Counted from the stretch's first letter, positions 31,425 to 44,520 are shown. The stretch is 64,000 nt of DNA from Isoetes taiwanensis (GCA_021234155.1 JAJEKV010000061.1:5700653-5764652); one strand, 5' to 3'. Numbers and translations are program-made. Notes: a model not told the origin generated them from the letters alone.

Positions 31425-33540
31425 GATTTAGTTGAAAGGTATGCTGCTGAATATGCAGCTCAATTTGATGGCCAAGATCCATAAGACCTTGCTGCTGCTC
31501 TTGATATTGCTTTGGATGAATTCATTCCAAACTATATTGTGCAGTATGAGACACCAAATCCACAAGAAATCCATGAAATTATGGATCCATATGCATCTGC
31601 ACGTGCAACTGTGGTACCTTCATCTCATGTATCTCCTGTTCCTGAAGCCTCTACAGCATGCTTAGATGATTGTGAAAAGGTGTGCAATTGTGTATCCCCA
31701 AATACCACATGTAAATGAATTCTATCAGCTAAAAAGAGATTGCAAAGAAAGAGGAAGAGAAAGTCTGAGAAATGAGTCTTTGGAGCAGATGAGGGCAAAG
31801 CAAAAATCACCACCAGACAGAAACAAAAATTGGCCAACGAAATTGTGATTTTCACCAATAAGGTATGCTTTACTTTGCATTTTGGAGATAGAAAAGAGAT
31901 TTTTGCAAGAGCAGCAGAACATTGTCCTGAATTAAATGTTTACAAGCATATTGTTAACAATGTGAAGGAGACTCTTGATGTTAAGAAACATTGCAGGACT
32001 CAAGATATCAATCAAGCAAAGTCCTCCACCTTGATGATGGCTGTCATTGGAAGTAGTAATTGCACTGTGTTGCAAGGGCTTTAAACTTGAAAAGAAGGGT
32101 TGTATGTGCTGCTCTAGACAAAAGGAGATTAGTTGAGATTGGAGGACCTTGGTGCATATTTAATAAGAAGACTAGATCAGATAAGCTCTCCGATGAAGAT
32201 CGAAAAAAGGATATAACTTTTGGATCTCGAAAACGTGTGTCTCTCCAAACAAAAAGCAAGTCATTAAACTAAGGAGGCATTTGGATGGAAAAAAAGCATC
32301 GAAGCCTTATAACTTGCATGTAATTCACTTCTTGGAAGAATAACAGATATTTAAATGCTTTTTTCATTGTCTTAAAATTGGGATTTCTTTCATCTTTGAT
32401 TTGTTTTTAAAAATCCAGGTAACGTTCTATAGAAGATTCAAAGCGTGTTTTTCCCCGACATGAAGATAGGTTTGAGGTTGTTTGAAAATTTAAAGCCTAA
32501 ATTTGTTAGAAGACTCAAAGATAGGGAGACGTGTTGCTGCATCTATCACATGAGGATGGAGCTTGTGAGACAAGCACTTAACAAGATTAGACAAGATCTT
32601 AGCATTCACGGTAGAAAATGTACTTGTAAGTGTGCTATTTGTGGTCCATGCTTAGGGTGCGAAGTATACACTCATACTTTCAACAGTATGAGTGACATGT
32701 GGAGAGTTATGATCTGTCCAAAGGATGATATAATAGATTGGCATAAGTCTAAATGCTTGAAAATGGAATGTGGTGATTGTGGCCTCAAATCATTTCTAAA
32801 ATGTCCTAAGGAAAAGAGGAAAACAATGAAGATTGATTGGAAGAATTTTAAGAAGGTATGGATTGAATTTGATTCCTTGTTTTTGGCTAACAATGCATGT
32901 CAACATTTCTGAAATTTACATCATGTCAACATTTGTGAAGTTTATGCCATTCTACTATGCTTCAGGTGAAAGAAACTTATGTGAAGGATGTTGGTAAAGG
33001 GGGTAAACCCATTATAAACACGAAGGATGTAATGAAGTTAGCTTACAAGAGCACGTCTTTGCAAGAATTCATGGAACATGCTGATGCAGTGATCAAGCAA
33101 TTCATTCCCCATAACTATATCGCATGATGGCAAGCAAATCAGTTTAAAGAGTGCTTACAAACTTTTCCAGCAGATACTGTCATATCTGTAATTGACTTTG
33201 TCGAGAATTATACTTTCAAAATTCAACAAGAAATTCAAACTCTACATTGGAGAAATGATCAGTGTTCGATCCTTGTGCACGTCACTTATAGGCATGCAAA
33301 TGATGGTGAATGTCCAAATCTTGTAGTATGTGAAAGCAAGTTGGTCAAAAAGACTCATTTTTATATGTCCGATGATCGAGAGCATGACATTTCATTTGTA
33401 CGGCATTGTCTCCAAAGGCACCATGATTATTTGACAAGTAAAAGTATCGCAAGGCCCCCAAAAATTAACTTATATTCATAATCAGGATGGAAACTAGTAT
33501 AAGAGTGGTTTTTATTACATGCAATTTCTTTCTTAAATTT
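31425..33540 (+). pseudogene. Cys-rich transposase-like protein, copy 1, broken
   Basis: Conserved blocks run in order. First comes an N-terminal segment (DEFIPNYIVQYETPNPQEIH), then a basic segment and KKHCRTQDINQAKSST. Next is LKRRVVCAALDKRRL and a region ending in KKASKP. Then come FENLKPKFVRRLKDRETC, ALNKIRQDLSIHG and a zinc-ligand-like C-x-C-x-C-x2-C-x2-C-x2-C cluster (32619-32660), followed by CLKMECGDCGLKSFLKC. The C-terminal part has VISVIDFVENYTFKIQQE, TLHWRNDQC and, in a shifted frame near 33480, DGN-x-YKSGFYYMQF. I recall a similar layout (DFAENY ... HWN ... second Asp with QYKN) in uncharacterised transposase-like proteins of invertebrates and algae, so a DDE-type recombinase is plausible. 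Stops and frame changes interrupt it, though many lie at CAG/CTG words. Confidence 0.55.
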
Positions 33541-35435
33541 CTTTGAATGCTCTTTTGAATGCGTCTATAGTGGATAGCCGCTGAATTCTGGCTTGCTACT
33601 TAGTGTTTTAACCGTATGAGACTTGTGCTACCAAAAGAAGCTCAAGAGAGAATGGTAATATTAAATTGGTCAGCCATTAGATACTACTCAGCAGATATTC
33701 TACTTATGGTACATGAATCCATGCACCTTGCATTTATTTACGTCACATATTGAGGATGAACCTACTGTGGTATCGATAGTTATGAGAGGGTAATTCCATA
33801 AGGCCTATGCAAATTTAAGTCCTCCATTGCATATAATGGTCTTTTCAAGATAAGAATAGAGTAGCAAAGGAAATAGATTAATATTTTATGGAGTCTAGAT
33901 ATAGATATCTTACTGGCCATGCAGGCAAATGAGTGCTACAGATTAAGTAGGGCATTGGGCATAGTTTATGAAAACTTTAAGGTGGGAATCTAGCTATAAA
34001 ATACTGGCCCGAAATTGAATAAAGAGTGCTACACAACAGACTTTGCTCTTTCATCCAGTAGGCTTACAAAGTGGTATTTGAATTCAAAGCTCAGTCAGTA
34101 CAAAAATGTTTGGTATCTTTAGCAAGAAGATGCAGGTTGGAAATATGGAAATATTAGAAGATAAGCTGAACTCTGCAATATTTTGTCTGTGCATATTGTA
34201 GCTTAAGATTTAATACTTACATATTTCAGGGGATATGGGGATATTATTCTGAGTTACTGCTCTGCTCTGCCTCCTCTATGTATAACACTCTGTTAAACTT
34301 TGTTACACATTGATACATTGCTGCATTTACGTTAAGGGAGGAAGAGAGGTTTAAAGTGACTTGAAACTAAGGCATGAGATATGTCAGTCTTGTTGGGCTG
34401 GTCCACTCTCCAGATGCATCTATATAGTGTAGATATGAGCAGGCCTAACCAATTTTACAGGGCAGTAGAGCTGATGCATTGTGAATTTGCTTCTGATGTG
34501 ACAAAATTCTACGTTTTCTTTTAAACTATAATCAAGAGCATAAAGATTTCAGGGTTCTCGTTCCAGGAAAAACATATATTTCTAATCCTTATTTGTCTAG
34601 CTACAAGCAAGGTTGGTGGTTGTTAGAATATGATGATAAATATATACGGGGCCTATAAGGTGAGGGCAGTCTATAAAGCACTCAGGGCCAATATCAGATG
34701 GGAGGATTAACATGCAGGCTAATATTAAAATTGCTTCTGAACTATATGTTAAAGGCAGAGTTAGTTAAGCATTCTTTGCTATATTTCTATTATGTTGAGG
34801 ATTACATCCAAGGTGAAGGGCGAAAAGCCCAAGAAATCTAAGCTTACCTGTTAGTGACTTAGGCTCTTACCCTTCTTAGGCTAACTGTCCTCTGGTTTAC
34901 TGCAGGTAACGGGATTTCTTGCTCCTATGTGTGTTTTCCCATTATTTCAAATTGGAAAAGCTTACAAGACAAGATGGCAAATGGCGGAAGATTATTTCAT
35001 TGGTTAACATGGTAGAGACCTTTGGGTCTTGAAAATTAATTTGTATTCAACATGTTGAATAAGGTCAGTACTTTCATATCAAATGATTCAAGTTTGGGAA
35101 GTTGTGTAATATAATTTTGCTGAATATTTTTATCGCAGTTCAGAAAAACAGTCTTTTAGATGTAAAAAAGTATTTTATAAGTGGTTCTACAAAGATTTAT
35201 AGAGAACATTTTGGTTCTAAATGAAATTATGTCTAAGCTCTCTAAGGATTTGAAACTTCTTATAAATTGTAGAATCTGGTAATTTATTTAGCTTGGATAA
35301 ATGTTGACCATTTTAAGGCTTAAGTCAAATAAATACCTGTTTTGGCTTAAGGCTGCATATTGGCCCGAAGTGGTCTTTGCAAAAGTCCATGAAGGGTAAA
35401 AGTCTGTTTGAATGGATTTAAAAGGTTTTTTTTTC
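33541..35435 (+). repeat. Middle module of tandem unit, unidentified
   Basis: This 1.9-kb AT-rich stretch is present in all three units and again as a displaced copy at 48.56-51.73 kb. Short open pieces such as FRVLVPGKTYISNPYLSSYK (near 34560) and FLAPMCVFPLFQIGKAYKTR (near 34920, after an AG acceptor-like site) are kept between copies. They could be exons of a captured gene, but I do not recognise them. The displaced copy shows that this module moved or duplicated independently of the flanking transposase and LINE parts. Confidence 0.5.
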
Positions 35436-35989
35436 ATAAACTCAGTTCTCTAGTTATACTAGGGACCTTAAAATGGTTAGAATACAGGTGTATATAATTT
35501 CTTACTAATACTTATTGGATATTTATAGAAATTAGCATAGGCTGGAAATGATAATTCTGTTACAAATAATGCATATGCTGGATAATCCATGACATAGGCT
35601 GGAAAATGCCATTGGGTTTTTTGGAAATTGCCATTGGGCTCTTTTGAATATACTGCTCTTAAATTTTGATGACTTTCAGCTAACATTGTATGCATCTTGC
35701 TTTATAATGTCTTGGAAATTTTGATGGCTTTCAGCTTACATTTGGACTAATAGCTACAATGCATACTGGCCAGCCTCCAAGGGAGATTTGGACTGATAGC
35801 TACAAACTATACAAGCTGGCCTTGAAGGTAATTCTCTCACATATATGATTATTCTTATGTTTCCAATGATGCAATTGATGGAGACATTTTGCTCTTGGGT
35901 TTGCCAGAAACCATATAATATGATTAGAGATTCAATTGCTTTTATAGTTGTGAGAGCTGCTACAGATATTAGTGGTTTGATCTAAGCTT

Positions 35990-36419
35990 TCTGCTCTAAT
36001 GGCTTTGCGAGAAAACATGTCATTATTAATGTTCTCAATACTGTATGGAATGAGACACATCCTTGAAGATGAAAGCCATACTCTTCTGAGTTGCCCTGCT
36101 TTTGAGATAGTCCGGAATCATTTTTTGACCTTAGCATTCCATTCCACGCTTCCATAACTTCTCAGAGCACCATCTGTGCATGACTTGGCATTATACATAC
36201 TTGAGGTTCTAGATAAACGTCTGCAATTACTGAGCCCTCAGTAGTCATTATCTCTGCTTGTCTAGTATCATCATTACTGCAAAGGTTTTTCCCTTGAAAA
36301 CCTTTCGAGGCAGGGGTTTTTTAATCCTAGTAGTAATGATTGTACTAGCCCATTGTATGGGTCCCATGACCTATTGGTCTCCGTGAACGTTAAAAAAACT
36401 ATTCTATTCTATTCTATTC
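35990..36419 (+). mobile_element. 5'-truncated LINE 3' end, (TATTC)n tail, copy 1
   Basis: Reads MRHILEDESHTLLSCPAFEI (the LINE C-terminal knuckle), then a 3' UTR with GGTTTTTCCCTTGAAAACC and GGGGTTTTTTAATCC. It ends GTGAACGTTAAAAAAACTATTC and several TATTC pentamers. It resembles LINE-A in the GACGTTAAAA-type terminus but has a different tail. It is present in all three units, so it was inserted before the triplication. The left boundary is approximate. Confidence 0.75.
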
Positions 36420-36499
36420 CTTGAATCATGTTCAACAAAGAAGATTTGATCACAATACTTAAGACTTTGATATTCCAAGGTGAGTAGTGATTTGGCATT

Positions 36500-36545
36500 A
36501 ACACAGGTGGGGTAGGGCCCTTGTAGCAACAAGGCCCTATTCCCC
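36500..36545. other. Perfect 11-bp stem hairpin in tandem unit
   Basis: TAGCAACAAGG and CCTTGTTGCTA flank a 9-base loop, preceded by the palindromic AGGGCCCT. It is repeated at the same place in units 2 and 3 (about 42.2 and 47.5 kb), with one stem change in unit 2. It lies between the LINE tail and the unit junction. Confidence 0.6.
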
Positions 36546-36742
36546 TTGTTGCTATAGACAGACTAAATTATTAATTGTTTGATATAGTCTGATAATTGTG
36601 AAGGGCCCCCCTTTCTGCGGAAGGAGGAAGGTTTTTTTTATTAAAATGATGATATGTAGTTTGCTATGCAATGTATAAGCATGAATTATGACTTAGCAAC
36701 TAGCACATAGTGAGAATAAAGTTCATGCAGAGATTTCAATGG

Positions 36743-38860
36743 ATTTAGTTGAAAGGTATGCTGCTGAATATGCAGCTCAATTTGATGGCCAAGATCCATA
36801 AGACCTTGCTGCTGCTCTTAATATTGCTTTGGATGAATTCATTCCAAACTATATTGTGCAGTATGAGACACCAAATCCACAAGAAATCCATGAAATTATG
36901 GATCCATATGCATCTGCACGTGCAACTGTGGTACCTTCATCTCATGTATCTCCTGTTCCTGAAGCCTCTACAGCATGCTTAGATGATTGCGAAAAGGTGT
37001 GCAATTGTGTATCCCCAAATACCACATGTAAATGAATTCTATCACTAAAAAAGAGATTGCAAAGAAAGAGGAAGAGAAAGTCTGAGAAATTAGTCTTTGG
37101 AGCAGATGAGGGCAAAGCAAAAATCACCACCAGACAGAAACAAAAATTGGCCAACGAAATTGTGATTTTCACCAATAAGGTATGCTTTACTTTGCATTTT
37201 GGAGATATAAAAGAGATTTTTGCAAGAGCAAAATGAGAACATTGTCCCTAATTAAATGTTTACAAGCATATTGTTAACAATGTGAAGGAGACTCTTGATG
37301 TTAAGAAACATTGCGGGACTCAAGATATCAATCAAGCAAAGTCCTCCACCTTGATGATGGTCATTGGAAGTAGTAATTGCAATTTGTGTTGGTTGCAAGG
37401 CTCTAAACTTGAAAAGAAGGGTTGTATGTGCTGCTCTAGACAAAAGGAGATTAGTTGAGATTGGAGGACCTTGGTGCATATTTAATAAGAAGACTAGACC
37501 AGATAAGCTCTCCGATGAAGATCGAAAAAAGGATATAACTTTTGGATCTCGAAAACGTGTGTCTCTCCAAACAAAAAGCAAGTCATTAAACTAAGGAGGC
37601 ATTTGGATGGAAAAAAAGCATCGAAGCCTTATAACTTGCATGTAATTCACTTCTTGGAAGAATAAATGAGATATTTAAATGCTTTTTCATTGTCTTAAAA
37701 TTGGGATTTCTTTCATCTTTGATTTGTTTTTTAAAAATCCGGTAACGCTCTATAGAAGATTCAAGCGTGTTTTTCCCGACATGAAGATATAGGTTTGAGG
37801 TTGTTTGAAAATTTAAAGCCTAAATTTGTTAGAAGACTCAAAGATAGGGAGACGTGGTTCTTGCATCTATCACATGAGGATGGAGCTTGTGAGACAAGCA
37901 CTTAACAAGATTAGACAAGATCTTAGCATTCAAGTAGAAAATGTACTTGTAAGTGTGCTATTTGTGGTCCATGCTTAGGGTCGAAGTATACACTCATACT
38001 TTCAACAAAGGTGAGTGACATGTGGAGAGTTATGATCCGTCCAAAGGATGATATAATAGATTGGCATAAGTCTAAATGCTTGAAAATGGAATGTGGTGAT
38101 TGTGGCCTCAAATCATTTCTAAAATGTCCTAAGGAAAAGAGGAAAACAATGAAGATTGATTGGAAGAATTTTAAGAAGGTATGGATTGAATTTGATTCCT
38201 TGTTTTTGGCTAACAATGCATGTCAACATTTCTCAAATTTACATCATGTCAACATTTGTGAAGTTTATGCCATTCTACTATCTTTAAGTGAAAAGAAACT
38301 TATGTGAAGGATGTTGGTAAAGGGGGTAAACCCATTATAAACACGAAGGATGTAATGAAGTTAGCTTATAAGAGCACGTCTTTGCAAGAATTCATGGAAC
38401 ATGCTGATGCAGTGATCAAGCAATTCATTCCCCATAACTATAGCGCATGACGGCAAGCAAATCAGTTTAAAGAGTGCTTACAAACTTTTCCAGCAGATAC
38501 TGTTATATCTGTAATTGACTTTGTCGAGAATTATACTTTCAAAATTCAACAAGAAATTCAAACTCTACATTGGAGAAACGATCAGTGTTCGATCCTTGTG
38601 CACGTCACTTATAGGCATGCAAATGATGGTGAATGTCCAAATCTTGTAGTATGTGAAAGCAAGTTGGTCAAAAAGACTCATTTTTATATGTCCGATGATC
38701 GAGAGCATGACATTTCATTTGTACGGCATTGTCTCCAAAGGCACCATGATTATTTGACAAGTAAAAGTATCGCAAGGCCCCCAAAAATTAACTTATATTC
38801 ATAATCAGGATGGAAACTAGTATAAGAGTGGTTTTTATTACATGCAATTTTTTTCTTAAA
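36743..38860 (+). pseudogene. Cys-rich transposase-like protein, copy 2, broken
   Basis: Same blocks as copy 1 (DEFIPNYIVQYETPN; LKRRVVCAALDKRRL; WRVMIRPKDDIIDWHKSK; CGDCGLKSFLKC; HVTYRHANDGECPN) with different frame breaks. The zinc-ligand-like cluster is interrupted by small deletions near 37930-37985 that copy 1 lacks. Differences such as CAACAGTATG in copy 1 against CAACAAAGGTG here suggest consensus error at CAG sites as well as real decay. Confidence 0.55.
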
Positions 38861-39155
38861 TTTCTTTGAATGCTCCGCTGAATTCTGGCTGCTACTTAGT
38901 GTTTTAACCGTATGAGACTTGTGCTACCAAAAGAAGCTCAAGAGAGAATGGTAATATTAAATTGGTCAGCCATTAGATACTACTCAGCAGATATTCTACT
39001 TATGGTACATGAATCCATGCACCTTGCATTTATTTACGTCACATATTGAGGATGAACCTACTGTGGTATCGATAGTTATGAGAGGGTAATTCCATAAGGC
39101 CTATGCAAATTTAAGTCCTCCATTGCATATAATGGTCTTTTCAAGATAAGAATAG

Positions 39156-39545
39156 AATAGAATAGAATAGAATAGAATAGTTTTTTTATCGTCCACTGAG
39201 ACCAATCGGCCTATGGGACCCAGAAGGAGCGCAGCAAACTTATTACTGTCCGGGTTAAAAAAACCCCCGCCCCGAAGGGTTTTCGAGGGAAAAACCGTGG
39301 CAGTAATAAGAATGCTGTCAAACTTTACAAGTATACATCATCATGAAATAAATGTGTATGTACATGTCAAGTGCGTGCCCGAGGACATAGCTGATCTCGC
39401 ATGTCCATGACCTCCTGAAGGTATGATCCTAGCATCCGTACGGATGCCGTGCTCAATGTCACATGTAGCGGCTGGCCAGGCCTGACCAACTCAGCATAGC
39501 GCGTCCGGATTTGATCATATGCTGGGCAACTTTGAAGGGTATGAT
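39156..39545 (-). mobile_element. Truncated LINE inserted in tandem unit 2 only
   Basis: Units 1 and 3 read AAGAATAGAGTAGCAAAGG across this site. Unit 2 reads AAGAATAG, then extra AATAG pentamers, the reverse complement of a LINE 3' end (terminus GTGGACGATAAAAAAAC, GGTTTTTCCCTCGAAAACC block) and HTLQSCPAYDQIR, before resuming ATAGAGTAGC. The target AGAATAG matches the element tail. The element is cut within the Cys/His segment, about 390 bp. Only about 4 bp (ATAG) could count as a target duplication. Confidence 0.85.
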
Positions 39546-41679
39546 AGAGTAGCAAAGGAAATAGATTAATATTTTATGGAGTCTAGATATAGATATCTTA
39601 CTGGCCATGCAGGCAAATTAGTGCTACAGATTAAGTAGGGCATTGGGCATAGTTTATGAAAACTTTAAGGTGGGAATCTAGCTATAAAATACTGGCCCGA
39701 AATTGAATAAAGAGTGCTACACAGCAGACTTTGCTCTTTCATCCAGTAGGCTTACAAAGTGGTATTTGAATTCAAAGCTCAGTCAGTACAAAAATGTTTG
39801 GTATCTTTAGCAAGAAGATGCAGGTTGGAAATATGGAAATATTAGAAGATAAGCTGAACTACGCAATATTTTGTCCGCATGTATATTGTAGCTTAAGATT
39901 TAATACTTACATATTTCGGATATGGGGATATTATTCGAAGTCTTGCTCCTACTCTGCCTCCTCTATGTATAACACTCTGTTAAACTTTGTTACACATTGA
40001 TACATTGCTGCATTTACGTTAAGGGAGGTAAGAGAGGTTTAAAGTGACTTGAAACTAAGGCATGAGATATGTCAGTCTTGTTGGGCTGGTCCACTCTCCA
40101 GATGCATCTATATAGTGTAGATATGAGCAGGCCTAACCAATTTTACAGGCAATGAGAGCTGATGCATTGTGAATTTGCTCTGATTAATGACAAAATTTAC
40201 GTGTTTCTTTTAAACTATAATCAAGAGCATAAAGATTTCAGGGTTCTCGTTCCAGGAAAAACATATATTTCTAATCCTTATTTGTCTAGCTACAAGCAAG
40301 GTTGGTGGTTGTTAGAATATGATGATAAATATATACGGGGCCTATAAGGTGAGGGCAAATCTATAAAAGCACTTTCGGTGGGAGGATTAACATGCAAAAG
40401 CTAATATTAAAATTGCTTCAACTATATGTTAAAGGCAGAGTTAGTTAAGCATTCTTTGCTATATTTCTATTATGTTGAGGATTACATCCAAGGTGAAGGG
40501 CGAAAAGCCCAAGAAATCTAAGCTACCCATTAGTGACTTAGGCTCTTACCCTTCTTAGGCTAACCGTCCTCCGGGTTTATCAAGCGGTAACGGGATTTCT
40601 TGCTCTATGTGTGTTTTCCATTATTTCAAATTGGAAAAGCTTACAAGACAAGATGGCAAATGGCTAAGATTATTTCATTGGTTAACATGGTAGAGACCTT
40701 TGGGTCTTGAAAATTAATTTGTATTCAACATGTTGAATAAGGTCAAAGACTTTCATATCAAATGATTCAAGTTTGGGAAGTTGTGTAATATAATTTTGTT
40801 TGAATATTTTTTTTCGTATTCGAAAAAAACAAATCTTTTAGATGTAAAAAGTATTTTATAAGTGGTTCTACAAAGATTTATAGAGAACATTTTGGTTCTA
40901 AATGAAATTATGTCTAAGCTCTCTAAGGATTTGAAACTTCTTATAAATTGTAGAATCTGGTAATTTATTTAGCTTGGATAAATGTTGACCATTTTAAGGC
41001 TTAAGTCAAATAAACGCCTGTTTTGGCTTAAAAAATATTGGCCCTCAAGTGGTCTTTGCAAAAGTCCATGAAGGGTAAAAGTCCGTTTGAATGGATTTAA
41101 AAGGTTTTTTCATAAACTCGGTTCTCTAGTTATACTAGGGACCTTAAAATGGTTAGAATACAGGTGTATATAATTTCTTACTAATACTTATTGGATATTT
41201 ATAGAAATTAGCATAGGCTGGAAATGATAATTCTGTTACAAATAATGCATATGCTGGATAATCCATGACATAGGCTGGAAAATGCCATTGGGTTTTTTGG
41301 AAATTGCTATTGGGCTCTTTTGAATATACTGCTCTTAAATTTTGATGACTTTCAGCTAACATTGTATGCATCTTGCTTTATAATGTCTTTGAAATTTTGA
41401 TGGCTTTCAAACTTACATTTGGACTAATAGCTACAATGCATAACGCCAGCCTCCAAGGGAGATTTGACCGATAGCTACAAACTATACAAGTCTGGCCTTG
41501 AAGGTAATTCTCTCACATATATGATTATTCTTATGTTTCCAATGATGCAATTGATGGAGACATTTTGCTCTTGGGTTTGCGAAACCATATAATATGATTA
41601 GAGATTCAATTGCTTTTATAGTTGTGAGAGCCTGCCTGAGATATTAGTGGTTTGATCTAAGCTTTTCGCTCTAATGGCT

Positions 41680-42094
41680 TTGGCGAGAAAACATGTCATT
41701 ATTAATGTTCTCACAATCGTATGGAATGAGACACATCCTTGAAGATGAAAGCCATACTCTTCGAGTTGCCCCTTTTTGAGATAGTCCTAATCATTTTTGA
41801 CCTTAGCATTCCATTCCACGCCCATAACTTCTCGAGCACCATCTCGTGCATGACTTGGCATTATACATACTTGAGGTTCTAGATAAACGTCGCGAATTCT
41901 TGGAGCCCCTCAAAGAGTCATTATCTCTCCTTGTCTAGTATCATCATTACCAAAGGTTTTTCCTTGAAAAACCTTCGGGCGTGGGTTTTAATCCTAGTAG
42001 TAATGATTGTACTAGCCCATTGTATGGGTCCCATGACCTATTGGTCTCCTCGTGAACGTTAAAAAAAAAAAACTATTCTATTCTATTCTATTCC
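41680..42094 (+). mobile_element. LINE 3' end, copy 2
   Basis: Counterpart of 35990-36419 in unit 2, ending in TATTC pentamers at about 42072-42094. It has several short indels against copy 1, for example TCCGGAATC reduced to TCCTAATC, mostly at CHG words. Confidence 0.75.
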
Positions 42095-42410
42095 TTGAAT
42101 CATGTTCAACAAAGAAGATTTGATCACAATACTTAAGACTTTGATATTCCAAGGTGAGTAGTGATTTGGCATTAACACAGGTGGGGTAGGGCCCTTGTAG
42201 CAACAAGGCCCTATTCCCCTTGTTGCGATAGACAGACTAAATTATTAATTGTTTGATATAGTCTGATAATTGTGAAGGGCCCCCCTTTCTGCGGAAGGAG
42301 GAAGGTTTTTTTTATTAAAATGATGATATGTAGTTTGCTATGCAATGTATAAGCATGAATTATGACTTAGCAACTAGCACATAGTGAGAATAAAGTTCAT
42401 GCAGAGATTT

Positions 42411-44520
42411 CAATGGATTTAGTTGAAAGGTATGCTTTCTTTGAATATGCAGCAATTTGATGGCCAAGATCCATAAGACCTTCTTTGCTTTGCTTTGATA
42501 TTGCTTTGGATGAATTCATTCCAAACTATATTGTGCAGTATGAGACACCAAATCCACAAGAAATCCATGAAATTATGGATCCATATGCATCTGCATGTGC
42601 AACTGTGGTACCTTCATCTCATGTATCTCCTGTTCCTGAAGCCTCTACAGCATGCTTAGATGATTGCGAAAAGGTGTGCAATTGTGTATCCCCAAATACC
42701 ACATGTAAATGAATTCTATCAGCTAAAAAGAGATTGCAAAGAAAGAGGAAGAGAAAGTCTGAGAAATTAGTCTTTGGAGCAGATGAGGGCAAAGCAAAAA
42801 TCACCACCAGACAGAAACAAAAATTGGCCAACGAAATTGTGATTTTCACCAATAAGGTATGCTTTACTTTGCATTTTGGAGATAGAAAAGAGATTTTTGC
42901 AAGAGTGAGAACATTGTCCTGAATTAAATGTTTACAAGCATGTTGTTAACAATGTGAAGGAGACTCTTGCTATTAAGAAACATTGTAGGACTCAAGATAT
43001 CAACCAAGCAAGGTCCTCCACCTTGATGATGGCTGTCACTGGAAGTAGCAATCGCGCTGCTGTTGCAAGGGCTCCAAACTTGAAAAGAAGAGTTTTATGT
43101 ATTGCTCTAGACAAAAGGAGATTAGCTGAAACTGGAGGACCTTGGTCCATATTTAATAAGAAGACTAGATCAAATAAGCTCTCTGATGAAGATCGAGAAA
43201 ATATATATAATGTTTGCATCTTGAAAACGCGCCTTTCCAAATAAAAGGCAAGTTTAAATTACAGAGACATTTGGATGGAAAAAAAGCATTGAAGCCTTAT
43301 AACTTGCATGCAATTCACTTCTTGAAAAAATCATAGGTATTTAAATGCTTTTTTCTTTGTCTTAAAATTTGGATTTTTTTCTTTGATTTGTCTTTCAAAA
43401 TCTAGATAATCTTCTATAAAAGATTCAAGCATGTTTTTCCTGACATGAAGTTAGGTTTGAGGTTGTTTGAAATCTTAAAGCCTAAATTTGTTAGAAGATT
43501 CAAAGATAGGGAGGCGTGTTCTTTGCATCTATCACATGAGGATGGAGCTTGTGAGACAAGCACTTAACAAGATTAGACAAGATCTTAGCATTCACGGTAG
43601 AAAATGTACTTGTAAGTGTGCTATTTGTGGTCCATGCTTAGGGTGCAAAGTATACACTCATACTTTCAACAGTGTGAGTGACATGTGGAGAGTTATGATC
43701 TGTCCAAAGGATGATATAATAGATTGGCATAAGTCTAAATGCTTGAAAATGGAATGTGGTGATTGTGGCCTCAAATCATTTCTAAAATGTCCTAAGGAAA
43801 AGAGGAAAACAATGAAGATTGATTGGAAGAATTTTAAGAAGGTATGGATTGAATTTGATTCCTTGTTTTTGGCTAACAATGCATGTCAACATTTCTGAAA
43901 TTTACATCATGTCAACATTTGTGAAGTTTATGCCATTCTACTATGCTTCCGTGAAAGAAACTTATGTGAAGGATGTTGGTAAAAGGGGTAAACCCATTAT
44001 AAACCACGGAAGGATGTAATGAAGTTAGCTTACAAGAGCACGCGTCTTTGCAAGAATTCATGGAACATCGTCACGATGATCAAGCAATTCATTCCCCATA
44101 ACTATATCGCATGATGGCAAACAAATCCCGGTTTAAAGAGTGCTTACAAACTTTTCCAAAGATCTTGCCATATCACGTAATTGACTTTGTCGAAATTATA
44201 CTTTCAAAATTCAACAAGAAATTCAAACTCTACATTGGAGAAATGATCGGTGTTGATCCTTGTGCACGTCACTTATAGGCATGCAAATGATGGTGAATGT
44301 CCAAATCTTGTAGTATGTGAAAGCAAGTTGGTCAAAAGACTCATTTTTTATATGTCCGATGATCGAGCATGACATTTCATTTGTATGCAACATTGTCTCC
44401 AAAGGCACCATGATTATTTGACAAGTAAAAAGTATCGCAAGGCCCCCAAAATTAACTTATATTCATAATCGGGATGGAAACTAGTATAAGAGTGGTTTTT
44501 ATTACATGCAATTTCTTTCT
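42411..44520 (+). pseudogene. Cys-rich transposase-like protein, copy 3, broken
   Basis: The best-preserved central part of the three. It has SSNRAAVARAPNLKRRVL then CIALDKRRLAETGGPW in one frame, and 43488-43898 holds 136 open codons from the KDRE region through the Cys cluster to KVWIEFDSLF. The N-terminal and C-terminal parts are damaged, with several indels at CAG/CTG sites near 44.06-44.40 kb. Comparing copies 1-3 gives an almost continuous consensus and supports a real former coding sequence. Confidence 0.55.

Larger units (their letters stand above)
31417..36736 (+). repeat. Tandem unit, copy 1 (~5.32 kb)
   Basis: First of three head-to-tail copies. Copy 1 is defined by the shared start TCAATGGATTTAGTTGAAAGG and the shared end AAAGTTCATGCAGAGAT. 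It contains a transposase-like pseudogene (to about 33530), a non-coding middle module (about 33530-35435) and then a LINE 3' end (about 35990-36419). The three copies share over 90% identity by eye, with most differences at CAG/CTG words. Left of copy 1 the sequence is unique. Confidence 0.9.
36737..42409 (+). repeat. Tandem unit, copy 2 (~5.67 kb with a LINE insert)
   Basis: Second head-to-tail copy. It is about 390 bp longer than copy 1 because of a minus-strand LINE fragment at 39156-39545. Removing that gives about 5.28 kb. The junction with copy 1 reads GCAGAGATTTCAATGG and joins the unit end to the interior of the transposase-like gene with at most 1-2 bp of shared sequence. Confidence 0.9.

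Noticed and set aside
36749-36982. 77-codon ORF repeated identically in units 1 and 2 as a conserved small gene
   Set aside because: The identity reflects the recent tandem duplication. The adjacent frame DEFIPNYIVQYETPN reads better and joins the transposase-like protein.
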